Part shown: positions 30,418 to 38,337 of the stretch, piece by piece
Numbering within the stretch: position 1 is the first letter of the stretch
Layout of the letters: the number at the start of each line of letters is the position of its first letter
NCBI GenBank assembly: GCA_016205025.1
Contig: JACQJO010000039.1
Location: forward strand, 1-57,663
Length of the DNA: 57,663 nucleotides
Direction of reading: 5' to 3'
Source: Elusimicrobiota bacterium
Lineage (GTDB): Bacteria > Elusimicrobiota > Elusimicrobia > JACQPE01
Notes under the pieces: generated by a model
The model's database searches: none
Seen by the model: only the letters and a program-made list of their open reading frames with translations
Told to the model about the DNA's origin: nothing
Position numbers and translations under genes: made by a program

Positions 30418-33282
30418 CTATCTATTGCGCTTGCTATCTGGATCAATAATAAACGTAGGAATGGTTTCGCTGCGCCTCACCAGGCCGGAGAGGTCCTCGC
30501 GGCTGGCGGAACTATCGATCAAGCGGGCCGTGGCCTTGGCATCGAGCTTGGCGGCCTTCGTTTTAATGATCCAATCAGGGTAGGTGGTTTCAATCCCCAG
30601 GACGAACGCGGCGTCGGAAGAGCCGTCGAGGTTCACGAACAAAACAACGGACTGAACCGATTTGTATTCCTCGTCCGCCAAACCTCTTAACACAAGCACC
30701 CGGGAACCGAGATCCTCAAGGTACGGCTCATGCCACCAGGCCGGTATCGGGTAAGCCCCGCAATAAGTCCGATCATTGTCATGGTTGATGTGGATTCTGG
30801 ATTTCCCGGCGTGGCCGTCTTGGACCTCGTAGCCCAGATACAGCCAGTTCCATTTGAAGGATGGCTCCATTTTTCCCTTATAATCGAGGCGGGTTTCCAT
30901 GGGCTCGGGCTCGGCCCGGTAATAAATAAGCTCCTGCCTTCCGTCGTTATTTAAATCAACCAAAGCCTTGATTTCGTAGCGGGATTTCATAGCCTCCAAC
31001 GTCCGCTGATCAATTTTCTGGGTGATAAACCACGGCGGCTTGGAGGCAATTCTATCCTCGCCTTTGTTGGCGCCCAGGTTCAGTAAAACCTGCTCGAAAT
31101 CAAACTTAATGCGTGATTCATTGCCCATCGCGCTTTTTAAGAATACCAACTCATATTCCGTTGCCACTATGCGGTCAATCTCATCAGCGTATTGATCTTT
31201 TAATTTTTGTTCCTCTTCATCCTGGGAACCCTCCAGATAAAAATAACGAATGCCGTCTATGGCGAAGGCAACTAATTCCTGGGAACTCAACTGCTGCAAC
31301 GCGTTGCTCGCCTGGCTTCCTCCCATCTGAATCTGATCAGACTGCACAGGATTTAATAAATAAACACCGAACATGACGGGGTACGCTTGGGCGGTCAACG
31401 GTCCGCTGTAATTTTCACCCACAACAAAACCGACGAATAACGGAATGCTGGAAGGACTGCTAAATTCAGCCGAAGGGTTTTGGTATCCCCTATTCGGGTC
31501 TGCTTGCGCCTGTCCCGCTTTCTTCTCTTCGAAAAAGCTTCTGGCAATAAATCTCTGCGTGGATCTTATTTCGTAGTAATCAAACATCTGCTTTAAGCGA
31601 AAGGGGTTATACTTGACTTCGGGTTTCATGGGCTTGCCGTCTTTGTCGAGCTTAGGAGGCTCAACCGGCGACGCTTTCACGGTGTTGAATTTTTTTCGCG
31701 GCGGGCGCGCCATGAGATCGTTTAGCTGTCGCAATACAGGGATTAATTGGGCCGGGGAAGCGTCGTCGCCCGGAGCCGCAGGAGCCTTTGGCTCCTCTTT
31801 CTTTTTGCGGATAATCCGGCCAAGCGTGGCATCCAGCTTATTCTCCAAGGCGTAATCCGAGGCTGACTTTCCATCAAAATCAGCGGCCTCCACGTCAATT
31901 TGAGGATGCTCCAGCAAAGCCAAAGCTGTTTCGAATGAGCCGGCCTGGACCGCCGCGATCAAAGCGGTGCGGCCGCGAAGATCACGAACGTTGACGTTCA
32001 GGTCCTCCCTTTTAAGCAAAGTCTTAACGATTTCGGTATTGCCTTGCTCCGCCGCGATCACCAAGGCTGTCTTTAAATTTTCCTCAACAAGATTGGCCTC
32101 CATGTTGGCAAAGCCAAGAAGCTCATCAACCACCTTGTTGAAATTTCGTGACACGGCCTCATGTAGAGACGTGCGCCGGCCTTCTGCTCGGATATTGGGA
32201 TCAACGCCCCGAGCCTTCTTGAGAGCTTTGACCGAAGCTGGGGAATTCGCCCGGACAGCCCAAAAAAGAGCGGTGTTCCCTTTCGAATCCAGCTCATTGA
32301 CCGCAATTCCTTCTCTTTGAGCCAAAAGCTCGACAATTTCGAAGTAACCTCTTTTAGCCGCTTCGATCAACGCGGTGTTTCCGTTTTTACCCTTGCGATT
32401 AACATTAATATTTGAGGCCGCCAGCAAACCCCGCACGATACCGGTCCGGCCCGAAGCAGCCTGACGCACAACAGCAGGGTCGCCGTTCGCGTCAAAATCA
32501 TTAATGGTGGCGGGATTGCGGGCCGCCAGGGTGGCGATCAAAACGCTGAAATCCGGCGCCCGGCTTAACTCAATTTGCTCTAAAACCCAAAGCAAAGGAT
32601 CGCGGCCGTCTTTGTCCTTAAGATTTATATCCGCCTTTTTCTCAAGCAGGGCATTGGCGGCTTTGGCGCTATTGGCGGTGATGGCGCGCAAAAGAGGGGT
32701 GCCGCCGGCAGTAAATCCTTCCCTGCTGTTGCGTTTCCAGCCGCCTTGGGCTACAGCATTAACGTCAGCGCCCTCGTCAACCAATCTTTCAATGAGTTTA
32801 GTGTCGCCGCCGTAAGCCGCCCACATCAAAACAGTATTGCCGTAATCATCCGCCGCCTTGACATCAGCCTTGTTGCCAAGCAAAACATCAACAATATCCC
32901 TTAAGTTCTTGATCGCCTGAAGGGATTCGGGGCTGGTGTTTCTGTGCCTTCTGGCCGCCGCATAAAAGGCGGCGGCCATCAGAATCGGTGTTTCGTTTTC
33001 ATTGCGGACATAGAGCGGGGTTCCGTTGGAGCCAAGGCCCTTGTCGCGGAAATTAACATCAATGCCGTCCTTAAGCGCTTTTTTGACACCATCAACATTA
33101 GCTTTACTGATTGCCTCAAAAATAGCCCAGTTTTTGACAAAGCGGCGCTCTTCATTGTTTTGGCCTTGAACCGCGATCGGGCTAACCTCGATGACTTCGG
33201 GTTCCCTGGTGGGGACTTGCGCCACAATTTGAGTTGAAAAATTGGCCGCGCCAACTAAAAACGCCAAAACGAATTTTTTCAT
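30418..33282 (-). CDS. Secreted ankyrin-repeat protein
   Basis: A 954-residue protein with a Sec signal peptide (MKKFVLAFLVGAANFSTQIVAQ). Residues about 50-545 contain some ten to twelve ankyrin repeats (for example YGNTVLMWAAYGGDTKLIERLVDEGADVN in part, GNTALIEAAKRGYFEIVELL, RTALIAAVQAGSFETALALLE), followed by a Lys/Pro-rich linker and a C-terminal globular region with a DLNNDGRQELIYYR motif, similar to calcium-binding beta-propeller strands, and disulfide-capable Cys. Being exported, the ankyrin domain would act in the periplasm or outside the cell. It lies 5 bp after the peptidase/barrel fusion gene on the same strand, so the two probably work together. Confidence 0.88.
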   Translation of the reverse strand: MKKFVLAFLVGAANFSTQIVAQVPTREPEVIEVSPIAVQGQNNEERRFVKNWAIFEAISKANVDGVKKALKDGIDVNFRDKGLGSNGTPLYVRNENETPILMAAAFYAAARRHRNTSPESLQAIKNLRDIVDVLLGNKADVKAADDYGNTVLMWAAYGGDTKLIERLVDEGADVNAVAQGGWKRNSREGFTAGGTPLLRAITANSAKAANALLEKKADINLKDKDGRDPLLWVLEQIELSRAPDFSVLIATLAARNPATINDFDANGDPAVVRQAASGRTGIVRGLLAASNINVNRKGKNGNTALIEAAKRGYFEIVELLAQREGIAVNELDSKGNTALFWAVRANSPASVKALKKARGVDPNIRAEGRRTSLHEAVSRNFNKVVDELLGFANMEANLVEENLKTALVIAAEQGNTEIVKTLLKREDLNVNVRDLRGRTALIAAVQAGSFETALALLEHPQIDVEAADFDGKSASDYALENKLDATLGRIIRKKKEEPKAPAAPGDDASPAQLIPVLRQLNDLMARPPRKKFNTVKASPVEPPKLDKDGKPMKPEVKYNPFRLKQMFDYYEIRSTQRFIARSFFEEKKAGQAQADPNRGYQNPSAEFSSPSSIPLFVGFVVGENYSGPLTAQAYPVMFGVYLLNPVQSDQIQMGGSQASNALQQLSSQELVAFAIDGIRYFYLEGSQDEEEQKLKDQYADEIDRIVATEYELVFLKSAMGNESRIKFDFEQVLLNLGANKGEDRIASKPPWFITQKIDQRTLEAMKSRYEIKALVDLNNDGRQELIYYRAEPEPMETRLDYKGKMEPSFKWNWLYLGYEVQDGHAGKSRIHINHDNDRTYCGAYPIPAWWHEPYLEDLGSRVLVLRGLADEEYKSVQSVVLFVNLDGSSDAAFVLGIETTYPDWIIKTKAAKLDAKATARLIDSSASREDLSGLVRRSETIPTFIIDPDSKRNR

Positions 33283-33287
33283 CGTTT

Positions 33288-36200
33288 TTAAAACCTTAAT
33301 TTAATCGCCGCTCCCCACCGGCTTGAATTGCAGGAGAGATTGCCCAAAGAATCGGGCTTGCAATGATACACGGGTTCTTTCACGCCCAACGCTCCACCCA
33401 TGCGCGGCCAAGCCTTATAAATTTCTACCGGAATCCCAATCAAAGGAAGAAAAACATTAACGTAGAAGCCTGCGGAACTGACCGTTGTATTGGTGGCCTG
33501 GGAATTAGGAAGAAAGACGCGGCCCGGAGAGTTCTCTAGCTGGTAATAGGAATTAACGTACTGCTCATACTTTTTATCCATGCCGGCATAAGCGAAATCA
33601 AAAAAACCACCCAGTTCAAATGCAAAAAAACCGGCGCTCTGCAAGCCCCGCAGCAAGCCGAGATTAATCGGGGTTCTCAACTCAACGCCGGACATAACGC
33701 CCCGATTGCCCACAACAGCATAGTTATCAAACCCGCGCACGCGGTAAGGCCCGCTAAAATACTGCAATTGAAGATCTTTAATCTCCTTGCCCTCAATGGC
33801 CATGCCGGCCACGCGGGTAGCCACCACAAATTCCTTGCCCAGATGCTGGTAATGCCGAAAATCGCCATAGCCCCTAAAATTCTGAATACTGCCAAAAAGA
33901 TGCCCCACGTTGGCCAGGTAGCGCGTTCCGGAAAGGGGCGCCAAGGGGCCGCGCAGGGTGTTGTCAAAAACGTGAGTGACGTTGGGATAAACATAATTGC
34001 CCGTGAAAGAGCCTTGGTTTGAGGAAACCCGGCTGGCTTGAAGGCCTCCTTCCCAGCGGCGGTGAGAATTCACCGGATACACCGCCATGCCCTCCACTCC
34101 CATGAACGATTGATTGCCGTACCCCGCCCCGCGGTTGCCGTCTAAGCTGGTGTAAAAAGGGTAGTTCACCTTAAAAGCGCCGACGCCCCAGTCCAGCCTG
34201 TTTTTCAAATTGGCGTAATTGACAAAAATGTCGGAGGAATTGGATTGGCCGCTGTAGGGAGAGTAAGCGTTGCCGTAGTACTGGCTTTGAATCATGGCGG
34301 CGTTGAAATGATGATTTCCCAGCATGTCGGACATTCCGAACGCAAATTGGCCGTAAGTGCCGTAATTAGTGGCGGTTATACTTTTTTGTGTCTGGAAATC
34401 CATAGTGAGCTTGGCTTTGTAAGGGACAACTTTGGTGCCGCCCCGATTGGTGATGTAAACTTCGCGATCATTGGCATCTCGTTCTTTTGAGCCGACCAGG
34501 GCAGCCAGGGGAGAGGGTGGCTGCGGGGCCAGAAGACCGTCCGTCGCAGACGCCGCCGCGGCGGACTTGGCCGCCAAAAGGCTTTTGCGGGGCGTCAGAT
34601 CAGCCGCCGGCTCCACTTTATCCGTCGGTTCGAAGGCTTTACCCAGCGGATATTCGATCGCGTAAACATTGATGCCGCCTTGGGATCCGTCATCCACCGC
34701 CGTAAAAACCAACTTATTCTTGGCCAAAGAAAGAGCGCCGTCAACGCCGGTGGACAGATCAGTCAACTGCTTGATTTTATCAGCCTGGAGGTCGTACACG
34801 TAAACATTGGCAATGCCGGATCGGTCCGAATTAAAATACACATAGCGGCCATCGGCCGACCAAACGGGCCGGTCGTGTTTGCCCTTGGATTGTCCCGGCA
34901 GGATTCTGATTTTTTTGGTTTCAAGATCATAAATCGCCAGCTTGTAATTCGAAAATTGGCCGTCGTCTTTGGCGGTTGCGTCCGGCTCATCCGTCACAAA
35001 CGCAATCTTTCTGCCGTCCGGCGACCAAGCCGGATGAATGTCGGAACGGAAATCATGGGTCAAACGCTCCAGGCCGCTTCCGTCTTTGTTGACAATATAG
35101 AGATCGGTGCGCCCGCCCTTCATGCCTGTAAAAACCAGCCGCTGGCCGTCCGGAGAAAAACTGGGGTAAAGCACCTGGTCCACGTCCAATTTCAGCTCTC
35201 TAGTTTTCTTGGTAGCAAAGCTGTAGATATCCAGAACCCCCTGCCCATGCGACAAAGCGCTATAAGCGAACTCTTTTTCATCCGGAGACCAGGCTAGTTT
35301 GGGGCTGATGTAAAAAAGAGATTCGGTGTTAAGCGGACGAAACACCTCAACCAATTTTACAGGTTTATCAGAATCCTTCTTTTTTGATGCCGGTCCGGTT
35401 CCCTCGATCACCGGACGGTCGTCGTCCTCTTTTTTCGGTTCCGGCTTCTTTTCGCGAACAGGCGCGATCCAGATCCCTCCGGGCTCATACTCCAAACCTT
35501 CGCCGTAATAAATGATCTTGGTTCCGGAGGGTGAAATTTCGCCTCCAAAATTGGCTTGGGTGGGAAAACCCATGCCTCCGGTTAAAGCTGTGGCAACCTC
35601 TTTGGGCGACTTATGCTCTTCGTGAACCAACGCATACTTTTTCTTCAAGTCCCGCTGCCAATCGTCCGAAAGCTCAAGCATGTCCTTTTCAAAAACTTCA
35701 ACAAACACCGCGTTGATAACTCCATTGACATCCACAAGGCTTTTAGCGGATTTCGAGTTAATCACAATATTTCTGTGAGCCTGGATGATCTTGTCCTCCC
35801 CGAAACGCTCCGCCAAATAAACCCAAAGAGCGTGGCCCAAAAGATACGGCCCATAGCCTCCATCCAAACCGGGCATTTTAGGTATCGGCACAAACTCGCC
35901 GTTTTGCATGACGCGCCTTAAAAGAGCGGTCTTTTGGGTATCGATTCTTGAGCCGATGGAGGCGTACTCGGCGTAACCCTCCGTCACCCAAAGAGGTGGT
36001 TGGCCGGTTGGGACTAGGCTTAAAAGACTCTTTTTGGTTTCAGCAAGAACGAATTGGAATTGGTGCTCCATTTCATGAACCAACGTTTCTTCGGTTTCAG
36101 CCACGGATTCCCGCATATAAGTCACATTGCGCAATTTAACCGGCTCGGTAAAAGCCAAAACGCCTTCGGGAAGCGTCCCCGGATAGATATTGCCTTGGTT

Positions 36201-36953
36201 CCAATGAACGACCGTGCCGTAAAAAATGATGGGCAGGCGTTCCTCGGGCCTCAAATCGTTTAATCGAACCAGCCTTGGGTAATGAAGCTCCGCCATGTCG
36301 CCGATCATGGCGATAGAATCTTCGATGGCGGGGTAATAATAGATGTCAAAATGCTCGGTTTGAAAAACCTTGACGCCCTTATGGATGACGTCCGAGTTGT
36401 AGGTGATTTTATTTTTGCCAAAACAGTAGTCGCACATGGTGGGATCAAGATAGTGGCGCACTGTTTTATTCGGCGGTTCCCAATCGAAGAATCCTTTCTT
36501 GGGGGACGAACGCGGCGCCGTTATGGGACCGGCAGGGGTGATAAAGCCGGACCGGCCTAATTCAGAGCCGCCTAAAAACCCGGACCGGCTGTTGGCGGCA
36601 TAAAAATCGGCGCTGCGCGTCACGGAGCCGGCGATGGGCGCGGCAACGATTTTTTTGTTTAAAGGCAGGACCGGCTGCGGGTTTATTTTTTCAAAATAGC
36701 CAAGCTCTCCGGTCTTGGACAAAGTGGACAAGCCATTCGACCAGCCTTTCAGATGGGGCGAGGCGCTAAAAACCTGGGCTAAAGAAGCCTCGAGCTTAAA
36801 ATCATCCGCCGAAATGTTGAGCGCGAAACCTGCGGGTGAAACGGGGACTCGGCCGAGATCATTGTTTTGGGACGAGGCCGGAGGATTAAACATAAGGCTG
36901 GCGGCCAGCGCGACACGGCAACCCCCTGCCAACTTCGCCCCAAATCTTGTCAT
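33288..36953 (-). CDS. Exported peptidase-MA / TolB propeller / Omp85-like barrel fusion
   Basis: A 1221-residue protein. After a signal-like N-terminus and a linker, residues about 200-400 form a gluzincin-type metallopeptidase: HEMEHQ (near residue 294) with a downstream WVTEGYAEY that supplies the third ligand Glu. Residues about 490-760 are WD40-like TolB repeats (LAWSPDEKEFAYSAL, YPSFSPDGQRLVFTGMKGG, HPAWSPDGRKIAFVTDEPD, PVWSADGRYVYFNSDRSG). From about residue 870 to the end is a 16-strand-type barrel rich in aromatic beta strands (FSGPYRVRGFDNYAVVGNRGVMSGVELR in part), ending in AAIKLRF, an outer-membrane insertion signature resembling the surface-antigen/Omp85 domain. It is the first gene of a pair with the ankyrin protein. 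A CTTTAGG box pair lies about 90 bp upstream. Confidence 0.85.
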   Translation of the reverse strand: MTRFGAKLAGGCRVALAASLMFNPPASSQNNDLGRVPVSPAGFALNISADDFKLEASLAQVFSASPHLKGWSNGLSTLSKTGELGYFEKINPQPVLPLNKKIVAAPIAGSVTRSADFYAANSRSGFLGGSELGRSGFITPAGPITAPRSSPKKGFFDWEPPNKTVRHYLDPTMCDYCFGKNKITYNSDVIHKGVKVFQTEHFDIYYYPAIEDSIAMIGDMAELHYPRLVRLNDLRPEERLPIIFYGTVVHWNQGNIYPGTLPEGVLAFTEPVKLRNVTYMRESVAETEETLVHEMEHQFQFVLAETKKSLLSLVPTGQPPLWVTEGYAEYASIGSRIDTQKTALLRRVMQNGEFVPIPKMPGLDGGYGPYLLGHALWVYLAERFGEDKIIQAHRNIVINSKSAKSLVDVNGVINAVFVEVFEKDMLELSDDWQRDLKKKYALVHEEHKSPKEVATALTGGMGFPTQANFGGEISPSGTKIIYYGEGLEYEPGGIWIAPVREKKPEPKKEDDDRPVIEGTGPASKKKDSDKPVKLVEVFRPLNTESLFYISPKLAWSPDEKEFAYSALSHGQGVLDIYSFATKKTRELKLDVDQVLYPSFSPDGQRLVFTGMKGGRTDLYIVNKDGSGLERLTHDFRSDIHPAWSPDGRKIAFVTDEPDATAKDDGQFSNYKLAIYDLETKKIRILPGQSKGKHDRPVWSADGRYVYFNSDRSGIANVYVYDLQADKIKQLTDLSTGVDGALSLAKNKLVFTAVDDGSQGGINVYAIEYPLGKAFEPTDKVEPAADLTPRKSLLAAKSAAAASATDGLLAPQPPSPLAALVGSKERDANDREVYITNRGGTKVVPYKAKLTMDFQTQKSITATNYGTYGQFAFGMSDMLGNHHFNAAMIQSQYYGNAYSPYSGQSNSSDIFVNYANLKNRLDWGVGAFKVNYPFYTSLDGNRGAGYGNQSFMGVEGMAVYPVNSHRRWEGGLQASRVSSNQGSFTGNYVYPNVTHVFDNTLRGPLAPLSGTRYLANVGHLFGSIQNFRGYGDFRHYQHLGKEFVVATRVAGMAIEGKEIKDLQLQYFSGPYRVRGFDNYAVVGNRGVMSGVELRTPINLGLLRGLQSAGFFAFELGGFFDFAYAGMDKKYEQYVNSYYQLENSPGRVFLPNSQATNTTVSSAGFYVNVFLPLIGIPVEIYKAWPRMGGALGVKEPVYHCKPDSLGNLSCNSSRWGAAIKLRF

Positions 36954-37041
36954 CTCACGTTGAGGATACGCGCAACCCCGCTTGACAGCATGGGTCCTTC
37001 GGGTGGACTTGTTGTGGGTCTAAGGGTAAGGTGCGAGTGGG

Positions 37042-37061
37042 CCTAAAGTCCCCTCTAAAGT
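37042..37061 (-). promoter_or_regulatory. Paired ACTTTAG boxes upstream of the fusion gene
   Basis: On the minus strand AACTTTAGAGG and GGACTTTAGGCCC lie 12 bp apart, about 90-110 bp before the ATG at 36953. Related doubled or tripled boxes occur at 10954-10975 and 56796-56842. A single copy (ACTTTAGAGG) lies about 45 bp before the MNT gene. Confidence 0.35.
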
Positions 37062-37083
37062 TTTTTGGCCGCGGCCGGGTTTA

Positions 37084-37143
37084 CGCGCCCCAGCCGAAGC
37101 GCTCTTGAATTTCGGCGAAGGCTTCTTTGGAAGGGCGCAAAAA
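37084..37143 (-). pseudogene. Possible C-terminal gene remnant
   Basis: On the minus strand an open frame directly after the HEPN gene reads FLRPSKEAFAEIQERFGWGA followed by a stop. It looks like the end of a real protein, with good codon use, but has no start of its own. It could be the tail of a gene displaced by the MNT-HEPN module. I could not assign a family. Confidence 0.35.
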
Positions 37144-37154
37144 AATAAATCGTT

Positions 37155-37616
37155 TTATCCCAAGTCTAACTCAGGATAGTCACCTTTGATAAAACGGCGT
37201 ATCTCACCAACGAAACTCTCGGCCGATGCCAAGGCTTGTTTGACTTCGCTGGCTGACAAAGGCAGATCGGGCTCATAAGTAAACTGGTTTCTTTTACGGC
37301 GCATCATGTCAAAACAGTCCGCCAGATCGGTGAATTTTGGGCCCAGGAAAAAGCCGGCCGCCTCAACGATTGTCTTATGTTGCCGGCCGTCCGCCGGCCG
37401 GTAGCCTTTTAAAAACAGAAGCGCCCGCCCCGAACGCAGCATGGCCAGATAGGCAAAGGTATAGGCGGCTTCCTCGTCTATGGGGATATTGGCCCGCGCC
37501 GTTTTAATGTCCCTGGCCGCCCGCAAGAGCAGCTTTTTTGCCTGCCCTTCATCCGATGGATGAACCTTAAGATAACCGCCCGCCAGTAGTTCTTTAACCA
37601 AATCCCTTGACATCAA
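37155..37616 (-). CDS. HEPN-domain protein of an MNT-HEPN pair
   Basis: A 153-residue helical protein of the HEPN family. The pattern is typical: a basic helix (LLLRAARDIKTARANIPIDEEAAYTFAYLAMLRSGRALLFLKGYRP in part), then HKTIVEAAGFF and the MRRKRNQFTYEPD motif. Nuclease-type HEPN toxins carry R-X4-6-H here; the Tyr in place of His suggests the RNase-inactive version seen in many MNT-associated HEPN proteins, but this is a by-eye reading. It overlaps the nucleotidyltransferase gene by 23 bp. The pair may be a toxin-antitoxin module regulated by AMPylation. Confidence 0.82.
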   Translation of the reverse strand: MMSRDLVKELLAGGYLKVHPSDEGQAKKLLLRAARDIKTARANIPIDEEAAYTFAYLAMLRSGRALLFLKGYRPADGRQHKTIVEAAGFFLGPKFTDLADCFDMMRRKRNQFTYEPDLPLSASEVKQALASAESFVGEIRRFIKGDYPELDLG

Positions 37617-38190
37617 CTTTTCCCTGAAGCAATATCATCTTATTTTTTAATACCTGCCGAATAAAAGGGTTCTTTTCTTTAATTTTATTGTTCCAGTCTT
37701 CTCTGCTATAGAGAGCGTAGTTAATTTCCCGATCAAGCCTCTTCTCAAGAGACTTAATCGCCTTAATTAGGTTCGAATCCGAGCAGGAACCGATGACGAG
37801 CAAATCAATGTCGCTATCCGCCCGTTCCCCGCCCCGCGCAAAGGAACCATAAATGGCGGCAGCCTCAACGCCCGGAACTCTGGCCAGCGCTAATCGCAAA
37901 AGGTCCGGCAAACCCACGGTTTTTCCGACAATGGCCTTAAGCTCATCAAATAGACCGCTTTCCTTGTTTACTGAATAGAGCTTAAGATTTCCAAGGCGGC
38001 GGCTTTGGACGAGGCCCGCGGCCTCCAGGCGAACCATTTCCTTAGAAATATTAGCCACAGGATGACCGATAAGGCGCTCCATCTCCCTTAAGTAATACTC
38101 CCGTTCGACATTAGTAAACAAAAGGCCCATAAGGGCATCTCTCAAGCGAGACTTCCCAAGTGTTGGTACTGTATAACGATTGTTATGCAT
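37594..38190 (-). CDS. MNT-domain nucleotidyltransferase with winged-helix N-terminus
   Basis: A 198-residue protein. Residues about 12-95 form a winged helix (LRDALMGLLFTNVEREYYLREMERLIGHPVANISKEMVRLEAAGLV in part). Residues about 105-180 are the minimal nucleotidyltransferase domain with AAAIYGSFARGGERADSDIDLLVIG, the GSFARG and DID motifs. This domain order, an HTH-MNT followed by a HEPN gene, is a known antitoxin layout, in which the enzyme modifies or neutralises the HEPN partner. The ATG lies in a palindrome-rich segment (38173-38205), probably an autoregulatory operator. Confidence 0.85.
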   Translation of the reverse strand: MHNNRYTVPTLGKSRLRDALMGLLFTNVEREYYLREMERLIGHPVANISKEMVRLEAAGLVQSRRLGNLKLYSVNKESGLFDELKAIVGKTVGLPDLLRLALARVPGVEAAAIYGSFARGGERADSDIDLLVIGSCSDSNLIKAIKSLEKRLDREINYALYSREDWNNKIKEKNPFIRQVLKNKMILLQGKVDVKGFG

Positions 38191-38205
38191 TTACATAACA
38201 ATTGT
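38173..38205. promoter_or_regulatory. Palindromic operator candidate of the MNT-HEPN pair
   Basis: Two AT-rich inverted repeats, ATAACGATTGTTAT (38173-38186) and ACAATTGT (38198-38205), each half of the ATAACAAT type, lie around the MNT start codon. A winged-helix protein is encoded immediately downstream, so autoregulation is plausible. Confidence 0.5.
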
Positions 38206-38268
38206 AGTATTAATATGGAAATGGCGCCAGCCTCTAAAGTCCTGGTTAATAAATAACGTAACGGCTCA

Positions 38269-38326
38269 CGTCACCCCGGTGAAAACCGAGGTTCAGGTCT
38301 GGATTCCGGCTTCCGCCGGAATGACG
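38269..38326. repeat. Palindromic element CGTCACCCCGG / CCGGAATGACG
   Basis: A 58-bp element with imperfect terminal inverted repeats and an inner GATTCCGGCTTCCGCCGGAAT hairpin region lies between the CoA-transferase and MNT genes. Similar GTCATTCC-type elements are common in other bacterial genomes. Confidence 0.75.
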
Positions 38327-38337
38327 CAGATGAGTAG

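Noticed and set aside
37760-37790. GGTTCGAATCC, a tRNA T-loop-like word
   Set aside because: It lies inside the MNT nucleotidyltransferase frame and has no acceptor stem, anticodon arm or CCA in reach.
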